This document shows, piece by piece, positions 47,174-56,564 of a stretch of DNA of 64,000 nt (positions are counted from its first letter, which is position 1; each line of letters starts with the position of its first letter). The notes under the pieces are model-generated. The model saw only the letters and a list, made by a program, of their open reading frames with translations, was not told the origin of the DNA and searched no databases. A program made the position numbers and the translations under genes. Source of the DNA: Myroides fluvii (lineage in GTDB: Bacteria > Bacteroidota > Bacteroidia > Flavobacteriales > Flavobacteriaceae); contig NZ_CP039934.1 of assembly GCF_009792295.1 (NCBI RefSeq), positions 1,694,501-1,758,500 of the forward strand, read 5' to 3'.

Positions 47174-47734
47174 TTAAAATAGAAGTGGAAAAATAAGGTG
47201 TACCATAATGAGTCCACCGATGAAGAACCCCACCACTGCGATGAGTGAGGGAAGTTGGAAGTTGCTCAAACCAGTAATCGCATGCCCAGAGGTACATCCT
47301 CCTGCATATCTCGATCCAAACCCAACAAAAAAACCAGCAACTAAAAGCAAAAGAATGGTTTTGATCGAAGAAAAAGCCTCTTCACCAAAGAGTTCGGTTG
47401 GCACATACGCTTTTCCAGCACTTTCAAATCCCAATTCACTCAGTTTTTGAATGGTATTTTCTCCTAAGGGAATGGCTGCGGCATCTACACTTAGAAAGTA
47501 ATAAGCAATCCACCCACCGAGTATAGTTCCCACTAAGAAGAGCAAATTCCACGTTTGGGCTTTCCAATTGAAACAGAAAAAATCACACGTTTTTCCTGCC
47601 CCCATCATGGAACACATCGTTCTTAAGTTGGAAGAAAAACCAAAAGTTTTTCCCATGAATAGCAGTAAAACTAAGGTTGTAGCGATAAAAATTCCGCCAA
47701 CATACCAAGGCCAAGGTTCGTAAATCCAATGCAT
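47174..47734 (-). CDS. YeeE/YedE-type thiosulfate transporter half
   Basis: A 186-residue membrane protein counted from ATG at 47734 (MHWIYEPWPWYVGG). An in-frame TTG at 47764 is a weaker start. Helices occur near residues 9-29, 63-82, 125-145 and 160-182. The motif RYAGGCTSGHAITGLS carries the conserved cysteine of the thiosulfate-transport family. First gene of its operon and preceded by a near-match to the Crp/Fnr palindrome. Together with the 137-residue half it would form one transporter. Confidence 0.88.
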   Translation of the reverse strand: MHWIYEPWPWYVGGIFIATTLVLLLFMGKTFGFSSNLRTMCSMMGAGKTCDFFCFNWKAQTWNLLFLVGTILGGWIAYYFLSVDAAAIPLGENTIQKLSELGFESAGKAYVPTELFGEEAFSSIKTILLLLVAGFFVGFGSRYAGGCTSGHAITGLSNFQLPSLIAVVGFFIGGLIMVHLIFPLLF

Positions 47735-47761
47735 AATTGTTCTATTTCGATTCGTATGGGA

Positions 47762-47806
47762 CAAAATTGAGGATTATTTTAAGTATACACAGTAACTTTT
47801 GATACA
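47762..47806 (-). promoter_or_regulatory. Second Crp/Fnr-type operator with promoter, for the YeeE operon
   Basis: On the minus strand TGTATC-AAAA-GTTACT (47806-47791) matches TGTAAC-N4-GTTACA at 10 of 12 fixed positions. The -7-like box CAATTTTG is at 47769-47762. The operator centre is again exactly 36.5 bases from the last base of the box, as in the persulfide operon. Confidence 0.5.
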
Positions 47807-47934
47807 GTAAGGCATTTTTAAATAGGAAATGGAAAGAAAAGGTGTAAAAAACAAGAGAAAATACCGCATAATGAAAAAGGATTTAGTAGCTTTATAATTA
47901 ATCAACAAAAAACAAAAATTAAACGAGTACAATT

Positions 47935-48297
47935 ATGAATACAGGAAAGAAACATAGCGTTGTTTTTCAAATGAATACAGAAAATATCAATGAACAGAAC
48001 GCTTTAATGACCTATGTAACGAATGTGACGAATCATTGGGGAGAGGATGTTGAAATCCATGTGATTGTGCATGGTCCAGCAATTGGAATGGTGAGCAAAA
48101 CCAAGACGATGGTGGGAGATGCCTTGAAGCAAGCCATGCAAAAAGGCGTTCAATTTTTTGCCTGTGAAAATACCATTCGCGTGCGTCAAATAGACAAAGC
48201 AGATATTTTCGAACATGTGGGTTATGTGCCTTCAGGACTCATTGCAATTATTGAAAAACAAGAGGAGGGTTGGGCGTATATTAAATGCAATTTATAG
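47935..48297 (+). CDS. DsrE/DsrF-family sulfur-carrier-like protein
   Basis: A 120-residue protein with the DsrE fold: VVFQMNTENINEQNALMTYV, VEIHVIVHGPAIGMV, and GVQFFACENTIRV, whose cysteine sits at the usual sulfur-accepting position. Divergent from the thiosulfate transporter, with 200 bases between start codons. Likely handles sulfane sulfur produced or imported by this locus. A weak -7-like box TAGCTTTA lies at 47887-47894. Confidence 0.8.
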   Translation: MNTGKKHSVVFQMNTENINEQNALMTYVTNVTNHWGEDVEIHVIVHGPAIGMVSKTKTMVGDALKQAMQKGVQFFACENTIRVRQIDKADIFEHVGYVPSGLIAIIEKQEEGWAYIKCNL

Positions 48298-48319
48298 CGG
48301 TCAGAACAACCACTCTGTT

Positions 48320-48327
48320 TACCTTTG
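48320..48327 (+). promoter_or_regulatory. -7 promoter box for murF-alr
   Basis: TACCTTTG matches TAnnTTTG and lies 25 bases before the ATG at 48353, just past the DsrE stop codon. Confidence 0.55.
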
Positions 48328-48352
48328 CGTTCAAATAAATAAAGACAAATTA

Positions 48353-50797
48353 ATGAATATTGATACTGCAAATTTCTGTGCTTATCTGCAGGCTGAGGTT
48401 GTTGGAGATAAGATAGAAGAGCGCTTTGAGATTCATCGCGTTTCTGTGGATAGCAGATCGCTTTTGAATGATCGTACAACCTTGTTTTTCGCCTTAGTTG
48501 GGCAAAATCACGATGGACATACCTATATCGAAGAATTGATTCGGTCGGGAATTACCTATTTTGTGGTGTCAGATCAAACAAAAATAATACAGCAGGCTGG
48601 TGTAACGTATTTTGTCGTGCAAGATACGTTACAAGCCCTGCAACAAGCGGCCACTTGGCACCGTCAAAAATTTGATATTCCCGTAGTAGGAATAACAGGG
48701 AGTAGAGGAAAAACGGTTGTCAAAGAATGGTTGAATTTCCTGTTGAGCAATGAATACTCGATTATAAAAAGTCCGAAGAGTTATAACTCACAAACAGGCG
48801 TCCCTTTGTCTGTGTTTGGAATGGCGGAACAACATACTATCGGTTTGTTTGAGGTTGGCATATCCACGGTGAGTGAGATGAAAAATTTACAACCGATTGT
48901 TCAACCAACTTTAGGGATTATCACTTCCCTTACAAACGAACATCAAGATGGATTTACAAGTGAAGAACAAAAGATGCAAGAGAAGATGCAGTTGTTCACG
49001 CATACACCGACGCTTATTGGAGAAAAAGACGATCGAATTGTGGCGGTTTTATCCCCACAAACCACGTATATTAGTTGGAGTTTAATTGACACTGAAACAG
49101 ACCTATACGGTCAACTTGAGGGGGATAAACTATGTTTACTATATAATAAGGTAGAAACCTTTACTGTTGAACTTCCTTTTACCGATGAATTTTCGGTTCG
49201 CAATTGCATGACGTGTATCTTGACGATGCTCGTGATGGACTATGCAATTGAAACCATACAAGAGCGCATTAACAAGTTATATGCAGTGGAATTGCGCCTG
49301 CAGGTGAAAACAGGAATCAACAATTGTTCGATTATCGATGATGCCTATAGCTCCGATTTTCAATCGTTGAGTATTGCTTTAGATTTCTTAGAGAAGCACC
49401 GTAGCAATGCCAATAAAACGGTCGTTCTATCCGATGTATTTCACAGTGGATTAGAACCCCATGAATTGTATCAACAAGTCAATCATTTATTGAAGAGCTA
49501 TCAGATTGGAAAAGTAATTTGCATTGGGGAAGAAATTAGTCAGTATGGAACAGATTCAGCCGTAATGCGTTTCTTTTCTTCCACGGACGAGTTTTTACAA
49601 AAAGTCGCTATGGATGAATTTACAGATGAAACCATTTTGATCAAAGGAGCTCGTGGATTTCGATTTGACAAAATTGTCAGCTTGTTGGAAGAGAAAACCC
49701 ATGAAACCGTATTGGAGATTAACCTCACCGCCATTCGACATAATCTAAACTTCTATCGTTCTAAATTAAAACCAGAAACCAAGACCATGGTGATGGTAAA
49801 GGCCTTTGGTTATGGACATGGAAGCGTAGAAATTGCCCAATTGTTGGAGCACGAAAAAGTAAGTTATTTGGGCGTTGCTTTTGCTGATGAAGGTATTGCG
49901 TTGCGCAAGGCCGGAATCAAAACGAATATTATGGTCATGAATCCTGAGATTAGTGCTTTTTCTGCGATGCTAGCGTATGATTTAGAACCCGAGATTTATT
50001 CGATTCGCGAATTGAAAGCCTTCCTTCAAGTGGTGCGTGAAAAAAATGCCTATCAGTACCCGATACATATTAAGGTAGAAACAGGAATGCATCGTCATGG
50101 ATTTTTAACCCATGAGTTGGATGAACTCCTTGCTATTTTAAAACACACCAATAGCGTAGAAGTAAAATCTATTTTCTCTCATCTCTCATCGAGTGACATG
50201 GAAGTATATCAAGATTTTACTTTGGGGCAAATGGAATTGTTTGAGAAGAATAGTACTTATATTAAGGAGCAATTACAAATTCAACCGATTAGGCATATTT
50301 TAAATACATCGGGTATTTATAAGTATGCCGCCTATCAAATGGATATGGTGCGTTTGGGAATTGGGTTGTACGGCATAGGCAATGACAAGGAAGAGATGAA
50401 GCAATTGCGCAATGTGGGAACGTTAAAAACGCGCATCATGCAAGTGAAAGAAATTGAGGCTGCGGAGAGTGTTGGCTATGGGCGTCGTTTTCGCGCAGCG
50501 CGCCCCACGAAGGTTGCCACGGTTCCAATTGGTTATGCAGATGGGATTCACCGCGTATGGGGAAGTAATGGAGGCTATGTTTTAGTACAAAATAAAAAAG
50601 CACCTATAACGGGATCTATCTGTATGGATATGCTAATGGTGGATGTAACTGCAATTGAATGTAAGGAAGGGGATGAGGTGATTATTTTTGGAGAAGATCT
50701 GCCTACGACAGTTATTGCAGATGCCATTCATACGATTCCATACGAGATTATAACAAGTGTGTCTCAAAGAGTTAAAAGAATTTTCTTTGAAGAGTAA
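48353..50797 (+). CDS. Bifunctional MurF ligase / alanine racemase
   Basis: An 814-residue fusion that makes D-alanine and joins D-Ala-D-Ala to UDP-MurNAc-tripeptide. The N-terminal MurF part (about 1-450) has ATP loop GITGSRGKTVVKEW. The C-terminal alanine racemase (about 455-814) has the PLP lysine in MVMVKAFGYGHG, the partner IHIKVETGMHRHGF, and GYGRRFRAARPTKVATVPIGYADG around the second active-site tyrosine. Such fusions are common in Bacteroidota. The start at 48353 (MNIDTANF) is chosen because it follows the -7 box; a longer in-frame upstream extension is not homologous-looking. Confidence 0.95.
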   Translation: MNIDTANFCAYLQAEVVGDKIEERFEIHRVSVDSRSLLNDRTTLFFALVGQNHDGHTYIEELIRSGITYFVVSDQTKIIQQAGVTYFVVQDTLQALQQAATWHRQKFDIPVVGITGSRGKTVVKEWLNFLLSNEYSIIKSPKSYNSQTGVPLSVFGMAEQHTIGLFEVGISTVSEMKNLQPIVQPTLGIITSLTNEHQDGFTSEEQKMQEKMQLFTHTPTLIGEKDDRIVAVLSPQTTYISWSLIDTETDLYGQLEGDKLCLLYNKVETFTVELPFTDEFSVRNCMTCILTMLVMDYAIETIQERINKLYAVELRLQVKTGINNCSIIDDAYSSDFQSLSIALDFLEKHRSNANKTVVLSDVFHSGLEPHELYQQVNHLLKSYQIGKVICIGEEISQYGTDSAVMRFFSSTDEFLQKVAMDEFTDETILIKGARGFRFDKIVSLLEEKTHETVLEINLTAIRHNLNFYRSKLKPETKTMVMVKAFGYGHGSVEIAQLLEHEKVSYLGVAFADEGIALRKAGIKTNIMVMNPEISAFSAMLAYDLEPEIYSIRELKAFLQVVREKNAYQYPIHIKVETGMHRHGFLTHELDELLAILKHTNSVEVKSIFSHLSSSDMEVYQDFTLGQMELFEKNSTYIKEQLQIQPIRHILNTSGIYKYAAYQMDMVRLGIGLYGIGNDKEEMKQLRNVGTLKTRIMQVKEIEAAESVGYGRRFRAARPTKVATVPIGYADGIHRVWGSNGGYVLVQNKKAPITGSICMDMLMVDVTAIECKEGDEVIIFGEDLPTTVIADAIHTIPYEIITSVSQRVKRIFFEE

Positions 50798-50826
50798 AAA
50801 AAAGTTTTTTTTTAGAATAAATTAAG

Positions 50827-50834
50827 TATTTTTG
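50827..50834 (+). promoter_or_regulatory. -7 promoter box for mscL
   Basis: TATTTTTG matches TAnnTTTG, 28 bases before the ATG at 50862, in the short gap after murF-alr. Confidence 0.5.
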
Positions 50835-50861
50835 TTAAAAGCAATCAATAAAAATTTAACT

Positions 50862-51308
50862 ATGGGGTTTTTAAAAGAATTTAAAGAATTTGCTGTAAAA
50901 GGCAATGTAATGGACCTAGCAGTAGGGGTTATCATTGGGGGAGCATTTGGTAAAATCGTTACAAGTATTGTGAATGATGTTATTATGCCTGTAGTTTCTG
51001 CAATTATTGGAACACCTGATTTTACGAATATGTATTTGGTGTTAAAAGGAGAAGCTCCTGATGGAGCACCTCTAGCAGCAGCAAGAGGAATTGACGGTAA
51101 CGTTGTTTTCGCTTACGGTAGTTTTATTACAGAAGTAATTAACTTTACGTTGTTAGCGTTGTGTGTATTCCTTTTGGTAAAAGGAATTAATCAATTGAGA
51201 AAGAAAGAAGCTGCGGCTGTAGAACCAGAACCAGCTGGACCACCAGCACCAACGCAAGAAGATTTATTAGCAGAAATCAGAGATTTACTAAAAAATCAAG
51301 GGAAATAA
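50862..51308 (+). CDS. mscL: Large-conductance mechanosensitive channel MscL
   Basis: A 148-residue channel that opens under extreme membrane tension. Signature: [20 protein letters not shown], then pore helix [21 protein letters not shown]; second helix [21 protein letters not shown]; and a C-terminal helix bundle after an acidic proline-rich linker. The start at 50862 is the conserved one; an in-frame TTG at 50832 precedes it but sits inside the promoter. Terminated by a strong hairpin. Confidence 0.97.
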   Translation: MGFLKEFKEFAVKGNVMDLAVGVIIGGAFGKIVTSIVNDVIMPVVSAIIGTPDFTNMYLVLKGEAPDGAPLAAARGIDGNVVFAYGSFITEVINFTLLALCVFLLVKGINQLRKKEAAAVEPEPAGPPAPTQEDLLAEIRDLLKNQGK

Positions 51309-51332
51309 GAAAACATCTAAGAGATAGAAAAG

Positions 51333-51370
51333 AAAAAAGATCGACTTTTAAAGTCGATCTTTTTTTTTTG
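51333..51370 (+). terminator. Terminator after mscL
   Basis: Arms AAGATCGACTTT and AAAGTCGATCTT (about 51337-51361) form a near-perfect hairpin with T-run after it. Confidence 0.88.
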
Positions 51371-51710
51371 AAGAAGAATGTGTTAAATTATTTTTTAAGA
51401 AAATTAGCATCTAATGGCTTTTCGTGTTATTGTTGTTAATATTAGTTTTAAAAATAGTATTTGTTTTGAATTATAAGGTTTTATTAACGCTAGGTCTTTA
51501 TGTATTAAGTAATGTTTTAAGACTTTGTTTTTAGCTTCAGTATGATGTATATTGGCAGTATTGAACGGGGGTAAATGTGTTTTTGTTTAAGTTGTTGCTA
51601 AACAATAGAATACGTTTTTTAACTTTTTCAGGTTGTAAAAAAATAACATAAAATTAGCATATGTCGATTTTTTGTTATTTGTTTGTTAAACAATTTAAAA
51701 TTAATAGAAC
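51371..51710 (+). other. AT-rich intergenic region before the SusC gene, no gene seen
   Basis: About 340 bases with no convincing coding frame. TATATTGG at 51548-51555 is a one-mismatch -7 box, but no clear promoter could be fixed. The region probably contains the regulatory sequence and leader of the SusC/SusD operon. Confidence 0.4.
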
Positions 51711-54700
51711 ATGAGGAAAGTTGTACTTCACTTCTTCTTTGTAATAGCAGCCTTGCTAATGGTAAATGAGGGGTTTGCGCAAAGCAGAAAGGTTACAGGA
51801 CAAGTTATTTCTGGTGGGGATGGGTATCCTCTTCCGGGAACAAGTGTGTTGATTAAAGGTACCCAAGAAGGTGTTGCCACCGATTTTGATGGTAACTATT
51901 CAATCACTGTAAAAGATGAGAACGCTGTATTGGTGTTCCAATTTATGGGGTTTGTTACTGCTGAAAAGAAAGTGGGCAAACAAGCCATAGTTAATGTGAA
52001 ATTAGCGGAAGAAGCAGAAATGTTAGACGACGTTATCATTAACACAGGTATTGATAAAGTATCAAAACGCAATTTTACAGGATCAACGATTAAAATTGAT
52101 GAGAAGGCATTAAAAGTAGATGGTATGCCTGACGTTAGTAGAATGATTGAGGGTAAAGCTGCTGGGGTTACAGTACAAAACGTAAGTGGAAGTTTTGGAG
52201 CTGCGCCTAAAATTACAGTGCGTGGATCTTCTTCTATCTTTGGAGATACAAAGCCGTTATGGGTTATTGACGGAGTTGTTCAAGAAGATATTATTAACGT
52301 TAGTTTTGCTGATTTAGCTTCAGGAAATGCGGAATCTCTTTTGAGTTCGGCTGTTGCTGGGTTGAATGCAAGTGATGTTTTGAGTATTGAAATTTTAAAG
52401 GATGCTTCTGCAACTTCTATTTATGGTGCTCGCGCGATGAATGGGGTTGTTGTAATTACTACAAAATCAGGTAGAAGAGATACTCCTTTGACGTTTACTT
52501 ATAACTTTGAAAGTACAATTAGAGAAGTGCCGAATTATGCTAACTTCGATATCATGAACTCACAAGATACGATGGGTGTGTTAACGGAGATGGATCGAAA
52601 AGGAAGATTAACTTTTCCAACGGTTTCTAGTGGACGATATGGTGGAGTGTACCATTTATGGGCGCAACAAGTGGAAAATAAATTGATTCCTCATACAGAT
52701 GCGGCTAAAAATGAATTCTTAAGACAATATGAGACTGCTAATACAGACTGGTTTAAAGTTTTATTTAGACCTTCAATTATGCAAAATCACTCGATGAGTT
52801 TCTCTGGAGGTGGTAAGAACTCTAGCTACTTTGCTTCAATAGGATATTTAAATGATCCAGGATGGTCTATCGGGGATGATGTAAAAAGAATTACAGCTAA
52901 CTTGAAGACTACATTCTATATGAATGACAATTTAACGATTGCTTTGTCTTCTATGGCATCGATTCGTGATCAACAAGCGCCAGGAAGTTACAACAGTAAA
53001 AAAGATGTTGTAGGTGGAGCGGTAACAAGAGATTTTGATATTAACCCATTTAGTTATGCGTTAAATACATCAAGAGCTTTAAGAGCGTATGATAACAATG
53101 GAGATTTAGAATACTATAGACAAAACTGGGCTCCTTTTAACATCGTGAATGAGTTAGATAATAACTTCATGACGTATGATGTAAAAGATATTAAGTTTCA
53201 AGTTGATTTAGATTATAAGTTATCTAAAAACTTAACTTTCAGTTCATTAGGATCTGTTCGTTATGTGGATTCAAATAGAAATCACGAAATTCACGAAGGT
53301 TCTAACGTTGTAGGAGCTTATAGAGCAAATGGTGATAAAATGACAAGAGATGCTAACCCATACTTGTACCAGGATTTAGATAATCCAGCTGCACAGAAAG
53401 AAGTGGTGTTAGAAAATGGAGGTATTTTACACAAGTTCTATAATACATTATTGTCTTATAACTTAAGAAATACATTAAATTTCTCTAAAACTTTAGGAGC
53501 AAATTTAGATCACGAATTAAATATTTTCGTTGGACAAGAAATGAGACATGTTGACCGTAATAATGATAATTTTACGGGTTATGGTCTTCAATATGATAAA
53601 GGTTTTACACCATTTACAGATCCTAGATTAATCGAAATGATGATTAATAAAGGACAATATTCATTTGGTAAAGGGTTAGAAAAAGAGCGTACAGTTGGAT
53701 TCTTTGGAAAAGCAACTTATTCTTATGATGGTAGATATGTAGTGTCGGTAACAGGACGTACAGATGCTTCGAATCAACAAGGACAAGGTGGAGCTAGCTG
53801 GTTGCCAACTTGGACTGCTTCAGGAAAATGGAATGCAAAACAAGAGAAATTCTTAATTGATAACAATACAATTAGTGATTTAAGCGTTAGAGCAGCGTAT
53901 GGTTTAACAGCAACGTCTGGACCAGCTTCTAACTCATTAGCAATTTTGAAAAATTCATTAACTGTTGGAAGAGTTAAAGTTGGGGATAGAGAATCTGGTT
54001 TAGAAATTTCTGAATTACAAAACAAAGATTTGACTTGGGAAAAACAATATGAGTTAAACCTTGGTGTTGATTTAGGTTTATTTGACAATAGAGTTTATAT
54101 GTCTGCAGACGTGTACAAAAGAGATGCTTATGATTTAATTGACTTAGTTAAAACATCTGGTATTGGTGGACAAGAGACAAAATGGGGAAATAATGCGGAT
54201 ATGTCTACAAAAGGAGTTGAGTTAAACTTAACAACTAGAAATATCGTTACTCCTGATTTTTCTTGGAGTTCAAATATTAACTTCTCTTATTTTGATCAAG
54301 AAATCAAGAAATTAGCATATGAAGCACAAGCGCACCAATTAATTTCTGGTACGGGTGGTAACGTGGTAGGTAGATCAAGAAATGGATTATATTCATACCA
54401 ATTTACAGGCTTAACTGCTGATGGTTTACCAACTTTCGTTCAAGGTGCAGGGGTAACTGATAATATTGGTGGTGCAAACTTCCAAGATAGAGATGATGTA
54501 ACTTCTTATTTAAAATACAGTGGTGCATTAGAACCAAATAAATCATTAGGTTTTACCAATACATTTAAATACAAAAGCTTTACAGTAGATTTTCTTGTTG
54601 TAGCTTCAGGTGGAAATGTAGTAAGAATGAACCCTGTGTTCGCTTCGAACTACAATGATACACAAGTATTCACTAAATCATTAAACAATCGTTGGATGAT

Positions 54701-55052
54701 CGCTGGTGATGAGGATAGAACAACTGTACCAACGATTCTTGATGCAAGTCAGTTAATGACTGGTAAAAACAGAATGGATGTAGCGTATAATACTTACAAT
54801 TATTCTGATGAAAGAGTAGCTAAAGGAGATTTCGTACGTTTGAAAAACATTACTGTTGGATACGAATTCCCTGAGTTATTTAAGAAACAAATTGGAGTAA
54901 ATTCTTTCGGTTTGAAATTTTCAGTGACAAACCCTTGGTTGATTTATTCTGATAAGAAGTTGAATGGACAAGACCCTGAGTTTTATCAAGTGGGTGGTGT
55001 AGCTATGCCTGTTACAAGACAATACACTTTCACTTTGAATTTATCAATCTAA
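51711..55052 (+). CDS. SusC/RagA-family TonB-dependent outer-membrane transporter
   Basis: A 1113-residue transporter. Signal peptide to about residue 24 (ending GFAQS). A carboxypeptidase-regulatory-like domain (about 28-105) has GTSVLIKGTQEGVATDFDGNYS. The plug domain contains the SusC signature segment: LSIEILKDASATSIYGARAMNG. The beta-barrel ends in LNLSI. Together with the SusD protein it imports a large substrate with TonB energy. The neighbours (zinc metallohydrolase, DUF4302) suggest peptides or protein-bound nutrient rather than glycans. That is inference. Confidence 0.95.
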   Translation: MRKVVLHFFFVIAALLMVNEGFAQSRKVTGQVISGGDGYPLPGTSVLIKGTQEGVATDFDGNYSITVKDENAVLVFQFMGFVTAEKKVGKQAIVNVKLAEEAEMLDDVIINTGIDKVSKRNFTGSTIKIDEKALKVDGMPDVSRMIEGKAAGVTVQNVSGSFGAAPKITVRGSSSIFGDTKPLWVIDGVVQEDIINVSFADLASGNAESLLSSAVAGLNASDVLSIEILKDASATSIYGARAMNGVVVITTKSGRRDTPLTFTYNFESTIREVPNYANFDIMNSQDTMGVLTEMDRKGRLTFPTVSSGRYGGVYHLWAQQVENKLIPHTDAAKNEFLRQYETANTDWFKVLFRPSIMQNHSMSFSGGGKNSSYFASIGYLNDPGWSIGDDVKRITANLKTTFYMNDNLTIALSSMASIRDQQAPGSYNSKKDVVGGAVTRDFDINPFSYALNTSRALRAYDNNGDLEYYRQNWAPFNIVNELDNNFMTYDVKDIKFQVDLDYKLSKNLTFSSLGSVRYVDSNRNHEIHEGSNVVGAYRANGDKMTRDANPYLYQDLDNPAAQKEVVLENGGILHKFYNTLLSYNLRNTLNFSKTLGANLDHELNIFVGQEMRHVDRNNDNFTGYGLQYDKGFTPFTDPRLIEMMINKGQYSFGKGLEKERTVGFFGKATYSYDGRYVVSVTGRTDASNQQGQGGASWLPTWTASGKWNAKQEKFLIDNNTISDLSVRAAYGLTATSGPASNSLAILKNSLTVGRVKVGDRESGLEISELQNKDLTWEKQYELNLGVDLGLFDNRVYMSADVYKRDAYDLIDLVKTSGIGGQETKWGNNADMSTKGVELNLTTRNIVTPDFSWSSNINFSYFDQEIKKLAYEAQAHQLISGTGGNVVGRSRNGLYSYQFTGLTADGLPTFVQGAGVTDNIGGANFQDRDDVTSYLKYSGALEPNKSLGFTNTFKYKSFTVDFLVVASGGNVVRMNPVFASNYNDTQVFTKSLNNRWMIAGDEDRTTVPTILDASQLMTGKNRMDVAYNTYNYSDERVAKGDFVRLKNITVGYEFPELFKKQIGVNSFGLKFSVTNPWLIYSDKKLNGQDPEFYQVGGVAMPVTRQYTFTLNLSI

Positions 55053-55066
55053 AAGCTTAGAAGAAA

Positions 55067-56563
55067 ATGAAGAAAATGAAAAATATAAAATTAACAGCGG
55101 CAGCACTAGCGTTATTTTCGCTAGTGGGTTGTTCTGATTTCTTATCAGAAGTTCCTGATAATAGAACGCAATTAGATTCGCCAGAAAAAATATCAGAGCT
55201 ACTAGTTAATGCATACCCTCAAAGAGATTATATGTATTTCACGGAGGCTATGACGGATAACTTTGGAGATAGTAAAAGGATAGATTTAAACGACTTGACT
55301 AATACAAAGTATTTTCAGTTTGAAGATAATCAAGTTGCTGATTTTGACTCTCCATCTTGGTATTGGGAAGCGGCTTATAGTGCTATCGCTCATGCTAATC
55401 AGGGATTAGCTGCTATTGAAGAAATGGGAAATAGCAACGGAAAATTGAATGCACAAAAAGGAGAGGCATTGTTAGCGCGTGCTTATGCTCACTTTATGTT
55501 GGTCAATGTTTTCGCTCAAGCGTATGATCCAGCAACAGCAAGTTCAGAATTAGGGGTTCCTTATATGACTTCTGTTGAAAGTAAATTGATTGTTAATTAT
55601 AAGAGAAATACTGTTCAAGAAGTTTATGACTTGATTGAAAAAGATTTACTAGAAGGAATTGAAATAGTAGGTAATGCTTATAAGAAACCAGGATACCATT
55701 TTACGAAAGAAGCGGCTAGAAGTTTCGCTACAAAGTTTTATATGTACAAAGGAGATTGGGATAAAGTGGTTGAGTATTCAAATGGTCTAGGAGATTTTCC
55801 TGTGAAAAAGTTAAGAGATCTAGCTGAGGATGCTAATGCTGATGGACCTGTGCAACAACAGAATTATGCTGGTCAACATACTCCTGCAAACTTGTTGTTA
55901 GCTTCTGCAAACTCTGCTCATCCATACGGATTAGCTACATCTAGATTTGGGGTAAATACTGAGTTACAAGAAACTATTGGAAAAAAATTAAATCCTTATG
56001 ATAAAGATTGGTTTTACAGCAGAAGATGGCAACAGTATTATTCTAATGCAGCAGTTGTAGCAAGTAAATTTTTTATGTATTTTATCTATGAAGGTTCAAA
56101 TACTACTTCTGGTACACCTTATACTACTTTCGTATTATTAAGTAATGATGATATGTATCTAAATAGAATCGAGGCAACAGTTATGAAAGGGGACTTAGAT
56201 AAAGCAACAGAAATGATTGCACATTTTACGAAGTTAAAAACCTATAACTATGCTGCTAGCGATAAAAATAAAGCAACGAAAGCTAAAATTCTTGCTTTAG
56301 CTGGTGATGCTAGCGAGTATGAACCATTCTATGGACTATCTGGTGATCAACAAAAATTTGTAAAATATCTAGCTGAAATTCGTAGACGTGAATTCGTAGG
56401 TGAAGGTGCTAGATGGTTTGATATTAAAAGATTTAATTTAGAGGTGAAACACGTTGACTTGGTTACAAACCAAGAGTTTATTTTAAACAAAAAAGATTTG
56501 AGAAAAGCGATTCAGTTGCCTTCTCATCTAACGCAATATGGTGTTGAACTTAATCCTAGATAA
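55067..56563 (+). CDS. SusD/RagB-family nutrient-binding lipoprotein
   Basis: A 498-residue surface lipoprotein. Signal MKKMKNIKLTAAALALFSLVGC with lipidation at C22. The TPR-like helical SusD fold is indicated by YWEAAYSAIAHANQGLAAIEEM, GEALLARAYAHFMLVNVFAQAY and the C-terminal EIRRREFVGEGARWFDIKR signature. It caps the SusC barrel encoded 14 bases upstream and captures substrate. The next gene, for a metallohydrolase lipoprotein, follows within two bases. Confidence 0.95.
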   Translation: MKKMKNIKLTAAALALFSLVGCSDFLSEVPDNRTQLDSPEKISELLVNAYPQRDYMYFTEAMTDNFGDSKRIDLNDLTNTKYFQFEDNQVADFDSPSWYWEAAYSAIAHANQGLAAIEEMGNSNGKLNAQKGEALLARAYAHFMLVNVFAQAYDPATASSELGVPYMTSVESKLIVNYKRNTVQEVYDLIEKDLLEGIEIVGNAYKKPGYHFTKEAARSFATKFYMYKGDWDKVVEYSNGLGDFPVKKLRDLAEDANADGPVQQQNYAGQHTPANLLLASANSAHPYGLATSRFGVNTELQETIGKKLNPYDKDWFYSRRWQQYYSNAAVVASKFFMYFIYEGSNTTSGTPYTTFVLLSNDDMYLNRIEATVMKGDLDKATEMIAHFTKLKTYNYAASDKNKATKAKILALAGDASEYEPFYGLSGDQQKFVKYLAEIRRREFVGEGARWFDIKRFNLEVKHVDLVTNQEFILNKKDLRKAIQLPSHLTQYGVELNPR

Positions 56564-56564
56564 T

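Noticed and set aside
48215..48352. Longer MurF-Alr start at 48215
   Set aside because: The extension overlaps the DsrE gene in another frame and lies before the -7 box; the family begins near MNIDTANF at 48353.
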